Positions 1 to 7,162 of a stretch of DNA of 49,684 bases are shown piece by piece. The position numbers and the translations under genes were made by a program. Origin of the DNA: Candidatus Cloacimonadota bacterium (GTDB taxonomy: Bacteria > Cloacimonadota > Cloacimonadia > Cloacimonadales > Cloacimonadaceae); assembly GCA_028681035.1 (NCBI GenBank), contig JAQUJJ010000006.1, forward strand, positions 1 through 49,684, given 5' to 3'. Position 1 is the stretch's first letter. The number at the start of each line of letters is the position of its first letter. The notes below the pieces were generated by a model. It ran no database searches. It saw only the letters and a program-made list of their open reading frames with translations, and was not told the DNA's origin.

Positions 1-2
1 AT

Positions 3-725
3 TTGATTAGCGGATACATCTTGGGTGGGGGAAAACTGCTGCTATCCGGCTGGAAAACGCCATCTGTATTCAATACCGCTTTCCTTAACCGATTTGGCGG
101 CGGGATAAGCTTGAACTTCGATAATAGTGCCAGCTTGATTGGCGTGTATTCGTCTCTCTACCCCAGCTTGTTTGTAGATCCCAACAAGACAACTGCCTCC
201 TGGAACAATATGCTGCCCCAGATTTACACCTTTAACGGTGCAGAAAACTGCCTGTTCACGGCAACAATGAATGCCGGTAGTGCCGGTGCAGACCAATGTG
301 CGGCACTGCGCTACACTTCCACTGGAACCTTGGTATTGCTTGGGTTCCCGCTATTCTTTATGCAGGCGGAAGGAGTGCGGAGCTTTTTGCAGGATATCAT
401 CCCAGAGCTTATCAGCGGCACCGCAAGCGCAGATGAACATGTAAGCCCCCTATCTGCAAGCCTAAATTGCTGCCCCAATCCATTTAATCCTTCCACCACC
501 ATAAGCTACTACAACCCACAGGCAGGCAAGGTTAGTATCTCCTTGTATAACCTTAAGGGGCAGAAGGTGCGGGATATTCTTTCAACACATCAGAGCACAG
601 GAAACCATACACTGGTTTTCGATGGCTTGGATAAAGACAAACGCAGCCTTGCTTCAGGAATTTACTTCTTGCGTTTCACCTATCCGCAGGGAACTCTCAG
701 CAAGAAAATCACCTTGATGAAATAG
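3..725 (+). CDS. Secreted protein with C-terminal type IX-like sorting domain (5' partial)
   Basis: The reading frame is open from the window edge, so the true start lies upstream and only the last 240 codons are visible. The final ~85 residues form a Por-type/FlgD-like Ig sorting domain: 'CCPNPFNPSTTISYY', then 'VSISLYNLKGQKV', then 'LASGIYFLRF', ending in 'KKITLMK'. In FCB bacteria this domain directs export and surface attachment of large secreted proteins. The visible upstream part (a stretch around 'GVRSFLQDIIPEL') may be the end of a peptidase or hydrolase module, but I cannot name the family. The gene is followed at once by repeat-rich DNA. Confidence 0.8.
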   Translation: MISGYILGGGKLLLSGWKTPSVFNTAFLNRFGGGISLNFDNSASLIGVYSSLYPSLFVDPNKTTASWNNMLPQIYTFNGAENCLFTATMNAGSAGADQCAALRYTSTGTLVLLGFPLFFMQAEGVRSFLQDIIPELISGTASADEHVSPLSASLNCCPNPFNPSTTISYYNPQAGKVSISLYNLKGQKVRDILSTHQSTGNHTLVFDGLDKDKRSLASGIYFLRFTYPQGTLSKKITLMK

Positions 726-741
726 GATCATTTCCATGCCT

Positions 742-825
742 CTTGCTTAAACCTCAGGTGATTCCCACGTGATCCCCACGTGATTCCCACGTGAAAACGA
801 GGGAATCGCCAGGGAAGTTCCTGAG
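742..825 (+). repeat. Palindromic intergenic repeat, family C, copy 1
   Basis: The element begins CTTGCTTAAACCTCAGG and holds three CACGTG-containing blocks in a row. Its outer parts (CTCAGG near 753 and CCTGAG at 820-825) and inner parts (GATTCCC and GGGAATC) are complementary, so it can fold into an imperfect hairpin. It aligns without gaps over 84 bases to 26215-26298. There is no coding potential. Confidence 0.7.
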
Positions 826-873
826 TGATAGAAGACATTGGTGCAAGGCATTAGTTTGCCCGGCAAAAATGAA

Positions 874-1722
874 TTTGAGCTGTCCTGAAAATAGTGGAAA
901 ATGCCGTCACCTAATAGCCCGTAGGGCGACATATTGTGAAACACAGCAAGGTAAAACAGAGAAGATAACAAAGAGTAAAAGAGCAAAAGAGAATAGTTAA
1001 CATACAGTAAAACAGTGAAATTAACAAAGAACAAAGAACAAAGAGTAAAAGAGTAAAAGAGTAAAAGAGAATATGAGCTGTCCTGATAATAGTGGAAAAT
1101 GCCATCACCTAATAGCCCGTAGGGCGAAATTCGATAGCGACGGGTTCGGAGTGCCGCAGGCACGAAGACCCTCGTATGAATCCAAACCAATATAAGCCCC
1201 AAAGGGCGACATATTGCGAAACACAGCAAGGTAAAACAGAGAAGATAACAAAGAGTAAAAGAGCAAAGAGAGTAGTTAACATACAGTTAAACAGTGAAGT
1301 TAACAAAGAACAAAGAGTAAAAGAGTAAAAGAGTAAAAGAGTAAAAGAGTAAAAGAGTAAAAGAGTAAAAGAACAAAAGAACAAAAGAGTAAAAGAGTAA
1401 AAGAACAAAAGAACAAAAGAGTAAAAGAGTAAAAGAGTAAAAGAGTAAAAGAGAGTATGAGCTGTCCTGATAATAGTGGAAAATGCCATCACCTAATAGC
1501 CCGTAGGGCGAAATTCGATAGCGACGGGTTCGGAGTGCCGCAGGCACGAAGACCCTCGTATGAATCCAAACCAATATAAGCCCCAAAGGGCGACATATTG
1601 CGAAACACAGCAAGGTAAAACAGAGAAGATAACAAAGAGTAAAAGAGCAAAGAGAGTAGTTAACATACAGTTAAACAGTGAAGTTAACAAAGAACAAAGA
1701 GTAAAAGAGCGAAAGAGGAAAA
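874..1722. repeat. Three imperfect long direct repeats
   Basis: The phrase GAGCTGTCCTGA opens three successive units at about 875, 1076 and 1460. Units 2 and 3 are nearly identical and offset by 384 bases; the third stops matching near 1710. Unit 1 lacks an 82-base internal module that units 2 and 3 carry between two GGGCG copies (1128-1209 in unit 2). All units end in A-rich DNA built from 'gagtaaaa'-like words. Long frames on either strand here are low-complexity artefacts. The whole 726-1860 interval holds no gene I can support. TTGACA at 1799-1804 upstream of rplM has no convincing -10 partner. Confidence 0.85.
1315..1450. repeat. 8-bp tandem array (gagtaaaa), 17 units
   Basis: Seventeen consecutive 8-base units fill this stretch. 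Thirteen read gagtaaaa and four read gaacaaaa. The array sits at the end of the second long direct repeat; the first and third long repeats carry only short versions of it, so the array has expanded in one copy. Confidence 0.9.
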
Positions 1723-1860
1723 GTGAAAAAGAGAGAATAGAAAGTACATAAATATGAATAGTGTCGTATCGCTGGATGCGTGTATCTGCAATTTGAGCTT
1801 GACATTATAGCCTTATACAAAAACCTGACTTACTGTATAAAAAACCGTAAAGGAGAATCG

Positions 1861-2289
1861 ATGAAGACCCTTACCCCAAGTCCTTCAGATATCCAACAAG
1901 CTTGGTTTATCTTAGACGCAACGGGTTTGCCTCTAGGTCGGTTATCCACGAAAGTTGCTTCCATATTACGTGGAAAGCATAAACCGTATTTTGCGACGAA
2001 CCTTGATACCGGTGATTATGTAATCATCATCAACGCGGAGAAAGTCCGCGTAACCGGTCTTAAGGCATTGCAAAAGGTTTACAAGACTTATAGTGGATAC
2101 CCCAGTGGACAAAAAGAAACCCCGTATGCAAAAGTAATGGATGAGCATCCAGAGCGTATTATCGAACATGCCGTGAAAGGTATGATGCCGAAGAACACTC
2201 TGGGGCGCGCAATGTTTAAAAAACTGAAAGTTTATGCCGGAACAGAGCACCCACACAGTGCCCAGATGCCGGTTGAACTTACTCTGTAG
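1861..2289 (+). CDS. rplM: 50S ribosomal protein L13
   Basis: The product is 142 residues, the usual length for bacterial L13, an early-assembly protein of the large ribosomal subunit. Typical L13 sequence runs throughout: '[20 protein letters not shown]' near the N terminus, '[12 protein letters not shown]' in the middle and '[18 protein letters not shown]' near the C terminus. I chose the ATG at 1861 because AAAGGAGAA lies just upstream; an in-frame extension back to 1780 has no ribosome site and no family match. rpsI follows 11 bases after the stop, the standard L13-S9 pair. Confidence 0.98.
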   Translation: MKTLTPSPSDIQQAWFILDATGLPLGRLSTKVASILRGKHKPYFATNLDTGDYVIIINAEKVRVTGLKALQKVYKTYSGYPSGQKETPYAKVMDEHPERIIEHAVKGMMPKNTLGRAMFKKLKVYAGTEHPHSAQMPVELTL

Positions 2290-2300
2290 GAGGAAAAGGC

Positions 2301-2687
2301 ATGCAAAATTTTGATGCCGTTGGAAGAAGAAAGAATGCGGTAGCCAGAGTCAGGCTTACCCCTGGAACAGGCAAGCGCATCATCAACAAAGTACACATGA
2401 AGAAATACCTGCAACGTGAAACCCTGGAAATGGTGGTGGAACAGCCCCTACAGACTGCCGGCTTATCCGATAGCTTCGACGTTTATGTAAACGTTCGTGG
2501 CGGTGGATTAAGCGGACAGGCTGGTGCCATCCGTCATGGTATTACTCGTGCTTTGGTTGAATACGACGAAAAGCTGAGACCCTCACTCAAAGCCCGTGGA
2601 TTCCTTACTCGTGATCCTCGTATGGTGGAACGTAAGAAATCCGGACAGCCGAAAGCTAGAAAGAAATTCCAGTTCTCTAAGCGTTAA
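2301..2687 (+). CDS. rpsI: 30S ribosomal protein S9
   Basis: The product is 128 residues with the S9 signature '[12 protein letters not shown]' at the N terminus, the '[19 protein letters not shown]' core, and the basic tail ending 'KKFQFSKR', which in this family reaches the P-site tRNA anticodon. TAGGAGGAAAAGGC precedes the ATG. It is translationally paired with rplM. The downstream gap of 178 bases before rpsB holds several small hairpins. Confidence 0.98.
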   Translation: MQNFDAVGRRKNAVARVRLTPGTGKRIINKVHMKKYLQRETLEMVVEQPLQTAGLSDSFDVYVNVRGGGLSGQAGAIRHGITRALVEYDEKLRPSLKARGFLTRDPRMVERKKSGQPKARKKFQFSKR

Positions 2688-2700
2688 GATATTGGGTTTT

Positions 2701-2778
2701 GGGGGGAATGCTCCCCCCGATGGGAACAGTGTGGAACACTCTTTTGTAACACGGCGCTTGCGCCAAAATAAGCTTCTG
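2701..2778 (+). promoter_or_regulatory. Hairpin-rich rpsB leader
   Basis: Three short hairpins follow rpsI: six G facing six C across AATGCT (2701-2718), AGTGT/ACACT just downstream (2729-2741), and GCGC/GCGC around 2755-2764. None is followed by a T-run, so these are not clear terminators. Ribosomal S2 mRNA leaders are autoregulated in several bacteria, so this could be a protein-binding leader. That is inference only. Confidence 0.35.
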
Positions 2779-2865
2779 GAACGCTTGCAAGGCGGTGAGC
2801 AGATACCTGCTCTGAATTGCTTAGACCGTCCGGAAGAAATTAAACCGTATATTTAGGAGAAATCA

Positions 2866-3717
2866 ATGTCCGTAGTTTCTATGAAACAACTACTCGAAGC
2901 TGGCGTTCATTTTGGACATCAGACCTTCAAGTGGAATCCCAAGATGAAGAAATACATCTTCATCAAACGCAATGGGATTCACATCATCGACCTCAAGCAA
3001 ACTGTCGATGCTATAAACGAAGCCTATCAATACGTGAAAGAAGTAGCCTCTAAAGGCGAATACATCCTCTTTGTGGGAACCAAGAAACAAGCACAGAGTG
3101 CTGTTAAAGAAGCCGCTGAGAAAGCTGGTGTATTCTATGTTAATCAACGCTGGTACGGTGGTATGCTTACCAATATGTCCACCATCCGTCAGAGTATTGA
3201 AAAGATGAAATACTTCGAAGAAATCGAAGCAGATGGTACTATCACCAACTACACCAAGCTAGAACAGCAGAAGATGAAACGCCTGCACGATAAAATCGAG
3301 TTCTCACTCGGTGGAATTCGTGATATGGATGCCGTTCCCGGTTGTGTGTTCGTAGTAGATACCGAACATGAAGATATCGCTATTCATGAAGCACGTATTC
3401 TTAATATTCCCATCGTTGCTATGGTGGATACAAACTGTGATCCCGACCTCATTGATTATGTAATCCCCTCAAACGACGATGCCACCAGAGCAATTTGCCT
3501 CATTACCGATATCATGGCTAATGCCGTGATTGAGGGACGTGGCATTGCCTCCGAAGGTGAAAGTCACGAATCAGCCCCCGAAACTGAAGAAGTAGCTGAA
3601 GCACCTGTAGCCGAAGTACCTGTTACCGAAGTACCTGTTGCTGAGCTTGCTGCTTCCGCACCCGAGCAAGAAAAAGTAGAAATAAAAGTTCCCGAAGTAA
3701 GCGGAACTGAACAATAA
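2866..3717 (+). CDS. rpsB: 30S ribosomal protein S2
   Basis: The product is 283 residues. The S2 signatures are clear: 'LLEAGVHFGHQTFKWNPKMK' at the N terminus, 'ILFVGTKKQAQ', 'NQRWYGGMLTN', and 'PDLIDYVIPSNDDATRAI' near residue 205. S2 binds late to the small subunit near the mRNA exit site. The last ~55 residues are an acidic, Pro/Val/Glu-rich tail with repeats of the type 'APVAEVPVTEVPVAE', absent from E. coli S2 but common as low-complexity tails in other phyla. AGGAGAAATCA precedes the ATG. It heads the S2-tsf-pyrH-frr group. Confidence 0.98.
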   Translation: MSVVSMKQLLEAGVHFGHQTFKWNPKMKKYIFIKRNGIHIIDLKQTVDAINEAYQYVKEVASKGEYILFVGTKKQAQSAVKEAAEKAGVFYVNQRWYGGMLTNMSTIRQSIEKMKYFEEIEADGTITNYTKLEQQKMKRLHDKIEFSLGGIRDMDAVPGCVFVVDTEHEDIAIHEARILNIPIVAMVDTNCDPDLIDYVIPSNDDATRAICLITDIMANAVIEGRGIASEGESHESAPETEEVAEAPVAEVPVTEVPVAELAASAPEQEKVEIKVPEVSGTEQ

Positions 3718-3730
3718 TTATCTGTATCAA

Positions 3731-3758
3731 GCGGGGTGGCTTTTTAAAGCTGCCCCGC
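3731..3758 (+). promoter_or_regulatory. Strong hairpin between rpsB and tsf
   Basis: GCGGGGTGGCTTT and AAAGCTGCCCCGC can pair over 13 positions (two G-U pairs) around a two-base loop, 14 bases after the rpsB stop. No T-run follows, so it is not a canonical intrinsic terminator. It may be an attenuator, a processing site or an mRNA-stabilising element that sets the S2:EF-Ts ratio. Confidence 0.6.
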
Positions 3759-3820
3759 AAGATAAACTAACCCTAAACACCGAATCCTGAACCTTACAGG
3801 AAAGACAAAGGAGAACACAA

Positions 3821-4420
3821 ATGGCAGATGTTACCGCAACTATGGTAAAAGAACTGCGAGAGAGAACAGGCGTTGGCATGATGGAATGCCGCAAAGCCTT
3901 AGTGGAAAAAAACGGAAACGTGGATGAAGCCATAAAATACTTGCGCGAAAGAGGCATAAGCAAAGCCGAATCCAAATCCTCCCGCGAGACTAAAGAAGGG
4001 CTTATCCGTTCTTATATACATTTTAATAACAAGATTGGCGTGCTGTTAGAGCTTAACTGCGAATCCGATTTCGTAGCCCGTACACCTGAATTTGGAGCAA
4101 TAGCCGATGAGATTGCTCTTCAGATTGCCGCTACAAATCCACTTGCGATTAGTGCAGATCAGATTGATCCCGCAATTCTCGAACGTGAAAAAGAGATTGC
4201 CCATAATAAGGCAGTGCTAGACGGCAAGAAACCTGAAATTATCGAGAAGATAGTTGAAGGTAACATCAAGAAGTTCTGCAGCGAGCATTCACTGCTCGAG
4301 CAAGAACTTATTGGCGATAGCACCCGCACCGTGAAAGATTTGCTTACCAATGCCATTGCAACTACCGGTGAGAATGTGCAGGTTGCCCGCTTTGCACGTT
4401 TTGCGTTAGGCGGCGAATAA
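3821..4420 (+). CDS. tsf: Elongation factor Ts
   Basis: The product is 199 residues, the short Thermus-like form rather than the ~283-residue E. coli form, so part of the core/dimerisation region is missing, as in many phyla. The N-terminal UBA-like domain ('VKELRERTGVGMMECRKAL') and the EF-Tu-contacting motif 'LNCESDFVART' are present. EF-Ts exchanges GDP for GTP on EF-Tu. AAAGGAGAACACAA precedes the ATG. It is in the normal position between rpsB and pyrH. Confidence 0.97.
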   Translation: MADVTATMVKELRERTGVGMMECRKALVEKNGNVDEAIKYLRERGISKAESKSSRETKEGLIRSYIHFNNKIGVLLELNCESDFVARTPEFGAIADEIALQIAATNPLAISADQIDPAILEREKEIAHNKAVLDGKKPEIIEKIVEGNIKKFCSEHSLLEQELIGDSTRTVKDLLTNAIATTGENVQVARFARFALGGE

Positions 4421-4471
4421 ATAATCGTGGAGAGTTTAGATTCTCCCTAAAACAAGTATGTGGCTTAGATT

Positions 4472-5200
4472 ATGAATAAGGTATTTCAGCCCCAGAATGT
4501 ACGGCGTGTGATGCTGAAGCTTTCCGGCGAAGTATTAGCTGGAGAGCAAGGCTATGGCTATGACGATGCGGTTATAGACGCCCTATCCGAAGAACTTGCT
4601 GCCATTAAAAACCTGGGATATGGTTTGGCAATAGTTCTGGGAGGAGGCAACATCTTCCGCGGTGGTAATTGGCGTAAGCAGGAGCTGAACCGCGTGGTGC
4701 TGGATAGCATCGGTATGCTTGCTACGGTTCAAAATGCTCTATACATGGCTGAAGTGCTTATCGCAAAAGGCTATCCTGCAGCAGTATTCTCTTCCTTGGC
4801 GGTAGATAAAGTGGTTGCCCGCTACTCACCTCAAGCTGCTTTGGCAGCAATGGAAGCGGGTAATATTTGCTTCATCAGCGGTGGCACGGGGAATCCCTAT
4901 TTTACCACTGATACGGCTGCCGTGCTACGTGCTATAGAGCTGAAAGCAGATGTCGTGCTAAAAGCTACCAAAGTGGATGGGCTTTACAGTGCTGATCCCA
5001 TGAAGGATAAAAATGCTAAGTTTATCAGCTCTGCCAGTTTTCAGGAATGCCTTGAAAAGCGGCTGGGTGTGATGGATTTAACAGCTTTTTCCCTTGCTGC
5101 AGACAATAATATGCCCATCAAGATATTTAACATCGGCAAGCCTGGAATGCTAAAAGAAGCACTGCTGAATCCAGCAGCCGGAACCTATATTCATCCCTAA
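4472..5200 (+). CDS. pyrH: Uridylate kinase (UMP kinase)
   Basis: The product is 242 residues, standard for bacterial UMP kinase, which phosphorylates UMP to UDP in pyrimidine synthesis. Amino-acid-kinase fold motifs are visible: 'MLKLSGEVLAGE' near residue 14, 'IVLGGGNIFRGG' near 60, 'GGTGNPYFTTDTAA' near 138, and 'KATKVDGLYSADP' near 170. The start at 4472 has a poor ribosome site, so initiation may depend on coupling to tsf 51 bases upstream; the next in-frame ATG (4511) would remove a residue stretch just before the first motif. Confidence 0.97.
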   Translation: MNKVFQPQNVRRVMLKLSGEVLAGEQGYGYDDAVIDALSEELAAIKNLGYGLAIVLGGGNIFRGGNWRKQELNRVVLDSIGMLATVQNALYMAEVLIAKGYPAAVFSSLAVDKVVARYSPQAALAAMEAGNICFISGGTGNPYFTTDTAAVLRAIELKADVVLKATKVDGLYSADPMKDKNAKFISSASFQECLEKRLGVMDLTAFSLAADNNMPIKIFNIGKPGMLKEALLNPAAGTYIHP

Positions 5201-5245
5201 CAAAACCGTTCAAAACGGAGCCAATAAGCAACCGTCGAGGAAAAC

Positions 5246-5800
5246 ATGGAAAACTTGAAAACAAATACCAAGGAAAAGATGCAAAAGAGCTTTGAAGCTC
5301 TGTTACATCAGTTTTCCAAGATACGCACCGGACGCGCCAGCGCTTCTATCCTGGATGACGTACGGATAAATTACTATGGACAGCCTACACCTGTGAAACA
5401 GCTATGCAATATCTCCATCCCCGAAGCACGTACAATTATTGTGCAGCCCTGGGATAAAACAACCTTGGGCGATATTGAAAAAGCCATTCTTGCTGCCAAT
5501 ATCGGCATAACTCCCGATAACGACGGCAATGTTATCCGTCTGCCTTTCCAGCCTTTAACCGAGGACAAACGTAAGGATATCGTGAAGAATATCAAAAAGA
5601 TAACCGAAGATGCCCATATCAATATTCGTAATCTTCGCCGTGATGCCAACGAGACTGCAAAGAAGATGAAGAAAGACAGCGAAATCAGCGAGGACGAAGA
5701 AAAGAAAGTCCTCAAAGAATTGCAAGACATTACAGATGAATGGACTAAGAAAATAGACGAAGCCGAAAAAGGCAAAGAAAAGGAAATCATGGAAGTGTAA
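5246..5800 (+). CDS. frr: Ribosome recycling factor
   Basis: The product is 184 residues, the usual length. It carries the RRF helical-bundle signature 'FSKIRTGRASASILDDVRINYYGQPTPV' region (residues ~23-50), 'PWDKTTLGDIEKAI', and 'NIRNLRRDANE' near the C terminus. RRF with EF-G splits post-termination ribosomes. It is the last gene of the translation operon and is followed by a strong terminator. Confidence 0.98.
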   Translation: MENLKTNTKEKMQKSFEALLHQFSKIRTGRASASILDDVRINYYGQPTPVKQLCNISIPEARTIIVQPWDKTTLGDIEKAILAANIGITPDNDGNVIRLPFQPLTEDKRKDIVKNIKKITEDAHINIRNLRRDANETAKKMKKDSEISEDEEKKVLKELQDITDEWTKKIDEAEKGKEKEIMEV

Positions 5801-5849
5801 GCACTTCCACGCATGATAGACTAGATAATAGCGTATATTACAAGCTAAG

Positions 5850-5874
5850 GGTGAGGTTAATCCTCACCTTTTTT
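5850..5874 (+). terminator. Intrinsic terminator after frr
   Basis: GGTGAGG and CCTCACC pair across TTAAT, directly followed by six T. This ends the + strand translation operon and faces the convergent methyltransferase gene. Confidence 0.9.
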
Positions 5875-5886
5875 GTACTGCGAAAC

Positions 5887-6594
5887 CTATGTCTTCAGCC
5901 TTGCCTTTATGCCAATAAAGCTGTATTTATCGCCGAATAACGCACATAATCTATCCAGATACTTCCAGATACAGAAAGGCAGCCTTTTTGATATCTCATT
6001 TATCCGCAGGAGCGTAAGCAGTTTATGCAGGAAGAGGTGACTCTCGGTTATTTGATAGCCGCTTGCTTGCAACAGCTTTTTGAGGGCAGCTTTATCGAAG
6101 CTATGCAGATGTGCGTTATAGGGTGTCTTTTTATTGCAATGGATGCACAGCGAGTAGAGGATGGTTTCTTTATAGGGCACGGTTATCAGCAGTGTTGCGT
6201 TTGGCTTTAGCAATCTTTTCCAGTTTAATAAAGCTTCTTGGGGGTTCACAAGGTGTTCCATAACTTCCAGAGCCACAATCAGGTCATACTTGGTGTCCTG
6301 AATGGGGACATCGCAAGCATCTCCATAGATTGTAGTGATGCGTGGGTCTGTAGTTTTTATCTTCTGTAGGTTATCTTCGCTTAGGTCTAATGCGCTTACT
6401 AGTGCCCCTTGTTTGGCGGCGTATAAGCTAAACCAACCTCTGCCGCTGCCCACATCCAGCACTTTACTTCCCTTCTTTACATTGGAAATGGCATATACGC
6501 TTTGGTTTCTTCGTATTTCATTGCTGTTAAATTTCTCTTTGCGCCAATAGTCAAATTCTAAGGCATCATTATGGTAATGCTCTTTGTAATTCAC
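5887..6594 (-). CDS. Class I SAM-dependent methyltransferase
   Basis: The product is 235 residues with the Rossmann motif I 'VLDVGSGRGWFSLYAA' at 45-60, an acidic motif II around 'VSALDLSEDNL', and a motif near 'YDLIVALEVMEHL', the Methyltransf_11/UbiG-like pattern. The substrate cannot be read from sequence; small-molecule, quinone and glycan methylation all fit. The start is a GTG at 6594 backed by AGGAG six bases upstream. It is transcribed alone, divergently from the gerW-like gene. Confidence 0.85.
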   Translation of the reverse strand: MNYKEHYHNDALEFDYWRKEKFNSNEIRRNQSVYAISNVKKGSKVLDVGSGRGWFSLYAAKQGALVSALDLSEDNLQKIKTTDPRITTIYGDACDVPIQDTKYDLIVALEVMEHLVNPQEALLNWKRLLKPNATLLITVPYKETILYSLCIHCNKKTPYNAHLHSFDKAALKKLLQASGYQITESHLFLHKLLTLLRINEISKRLPFCIWKYLDRLCALFGDKYSFIGIKARLKT

Positions 6595-6647
6595 ATAAGT
6601 CTCCTATGCGGGTATCTGTGCACACCTTCGCATCGCTAAGCTATTCT

Positions 6648-6679
6648 TGTCAAGCTAGAAATGCATACGAAGCTTGACA
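6648..6679. promoter_or_regulatory. Inverted repeat between divergent genes
   Basis: TGTCAAGCT (6648-6656) and AGCTTGACA (6671-6679) are perfect complements 14 bases apart, in the 136-base gap between the divergent methyltransferase and gerW-like genes. Each arm contains TTGACA in the outward direction, so the site could hold two -35 boxes or an operator. The best -10 on the + side (TATGAC, 6699-6704) is 19 bases away and weak. Confidence 0.45.
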
Positions 6680-6730
6680 GAAATAAGTATTCTTTCAGTA
6701 TGACGATAAATATCTGAATAGGAGGTAATA

Positions 6731-7159
6731 ATGGATTTTACGCAGATTATCTCGCAAATCCGTAGCCTTGTAAGCAAGGCTGGAGGCGTAGAAATGTCCT
6801 TTGGGCAACCTACAAAAGTCAATGACCTGCATATCATCGCAGTTGCCAGAACCTCTTTTGGTTTTGGTGCTGGCGGGGGTAGTTCGCCACTTAAAGGCAA
6901 AAAAAACACGGATAAAAAGCAGCCCCCTGTGGACGAATCGCAACAAGAAAAACCCAATCCTCCAGCTACTGACACGGACGCCAATATGGGCGGTGGTGGC
7001 GGTGGTGGCATGCGCACCGATCCAATCGGCATTTACACTATCAAAGGCGATGTCGTGAAGTTCCACCCGGTAATTGGGGTAAAGGAAATGCTTGCCCTTA
7101 TTGCCATAGTAAGTGTCTTCACCCTCCGGCTAATGAAGCAAAAACGTAAAGGGAAATAA
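6731..7159 (+). CDS. GerW/YtfJ family protein
   Basis: The product is 142 residues. The N-terminal half ('AGGVEMSFGQPTKVNDLHIIAVARTSFGFGAGGG') and the C-terminal part ('GIYTIKGDVVKFHPVIG', then a hydrophobic helix 'MLALIAIVSVFTLRL' and a basic tail) match the GerW (YtfJ) family. A Lys/Pro-rich linker and a run of seven glycines separate them. In Bacillus the protein has a germination role; in non-sporulating phyla its role is unknown. AGGAGGTAAT precedes the ATG. The M3 peptidase gene starts four bases after its stop. Confidence 0.85.
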   Translation: MDFTQIISQIRSLVSKAGGVEMSFGQPTKVNDLHIIAVARTSFGFGAGGGSSPLKGKKNTDKKQPPVDESQQEKPNPPATDTDANMGGGGGGGMRTDPIGIYTIKGDVVKFHPVIGVKEMLALIAIVSVFTLRLMKQKRKGK

Positions 7160-7162
7160 AGA

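Noticed and set aside
911..1690. Several long - strand frames rich in Leu, Phe, Ser and Tyr
   Set aside because: They are reading-frame artefacts of 8-base tandem and long direct repeats, with no ribosome sites and identical pieces in several frames.
874..1722. Possible CRISPR array
   Set aside because: Repeats are adjacent or 384 bases apart and have no unique spacers of regular length; no cas genes are in the window.
1799..1841. Promoter for the rplM operon with TTGACA at 1799
   Set aside because: No -10 box at 16-18 bases spacing; TATAAA at 1836 is too far.
2596..2856. A frame extending past the end of rpsI
   Set aside because: It overlaps rpsI in another frame, crosses the leader hairpins and resembles no family.
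6655..7066. Pro- or Arg-rich - strand frames opposite the gerW-like gene
   Set aside because: They are shadows of the GerW coding sequence, whose family match and ribosome site are clear.
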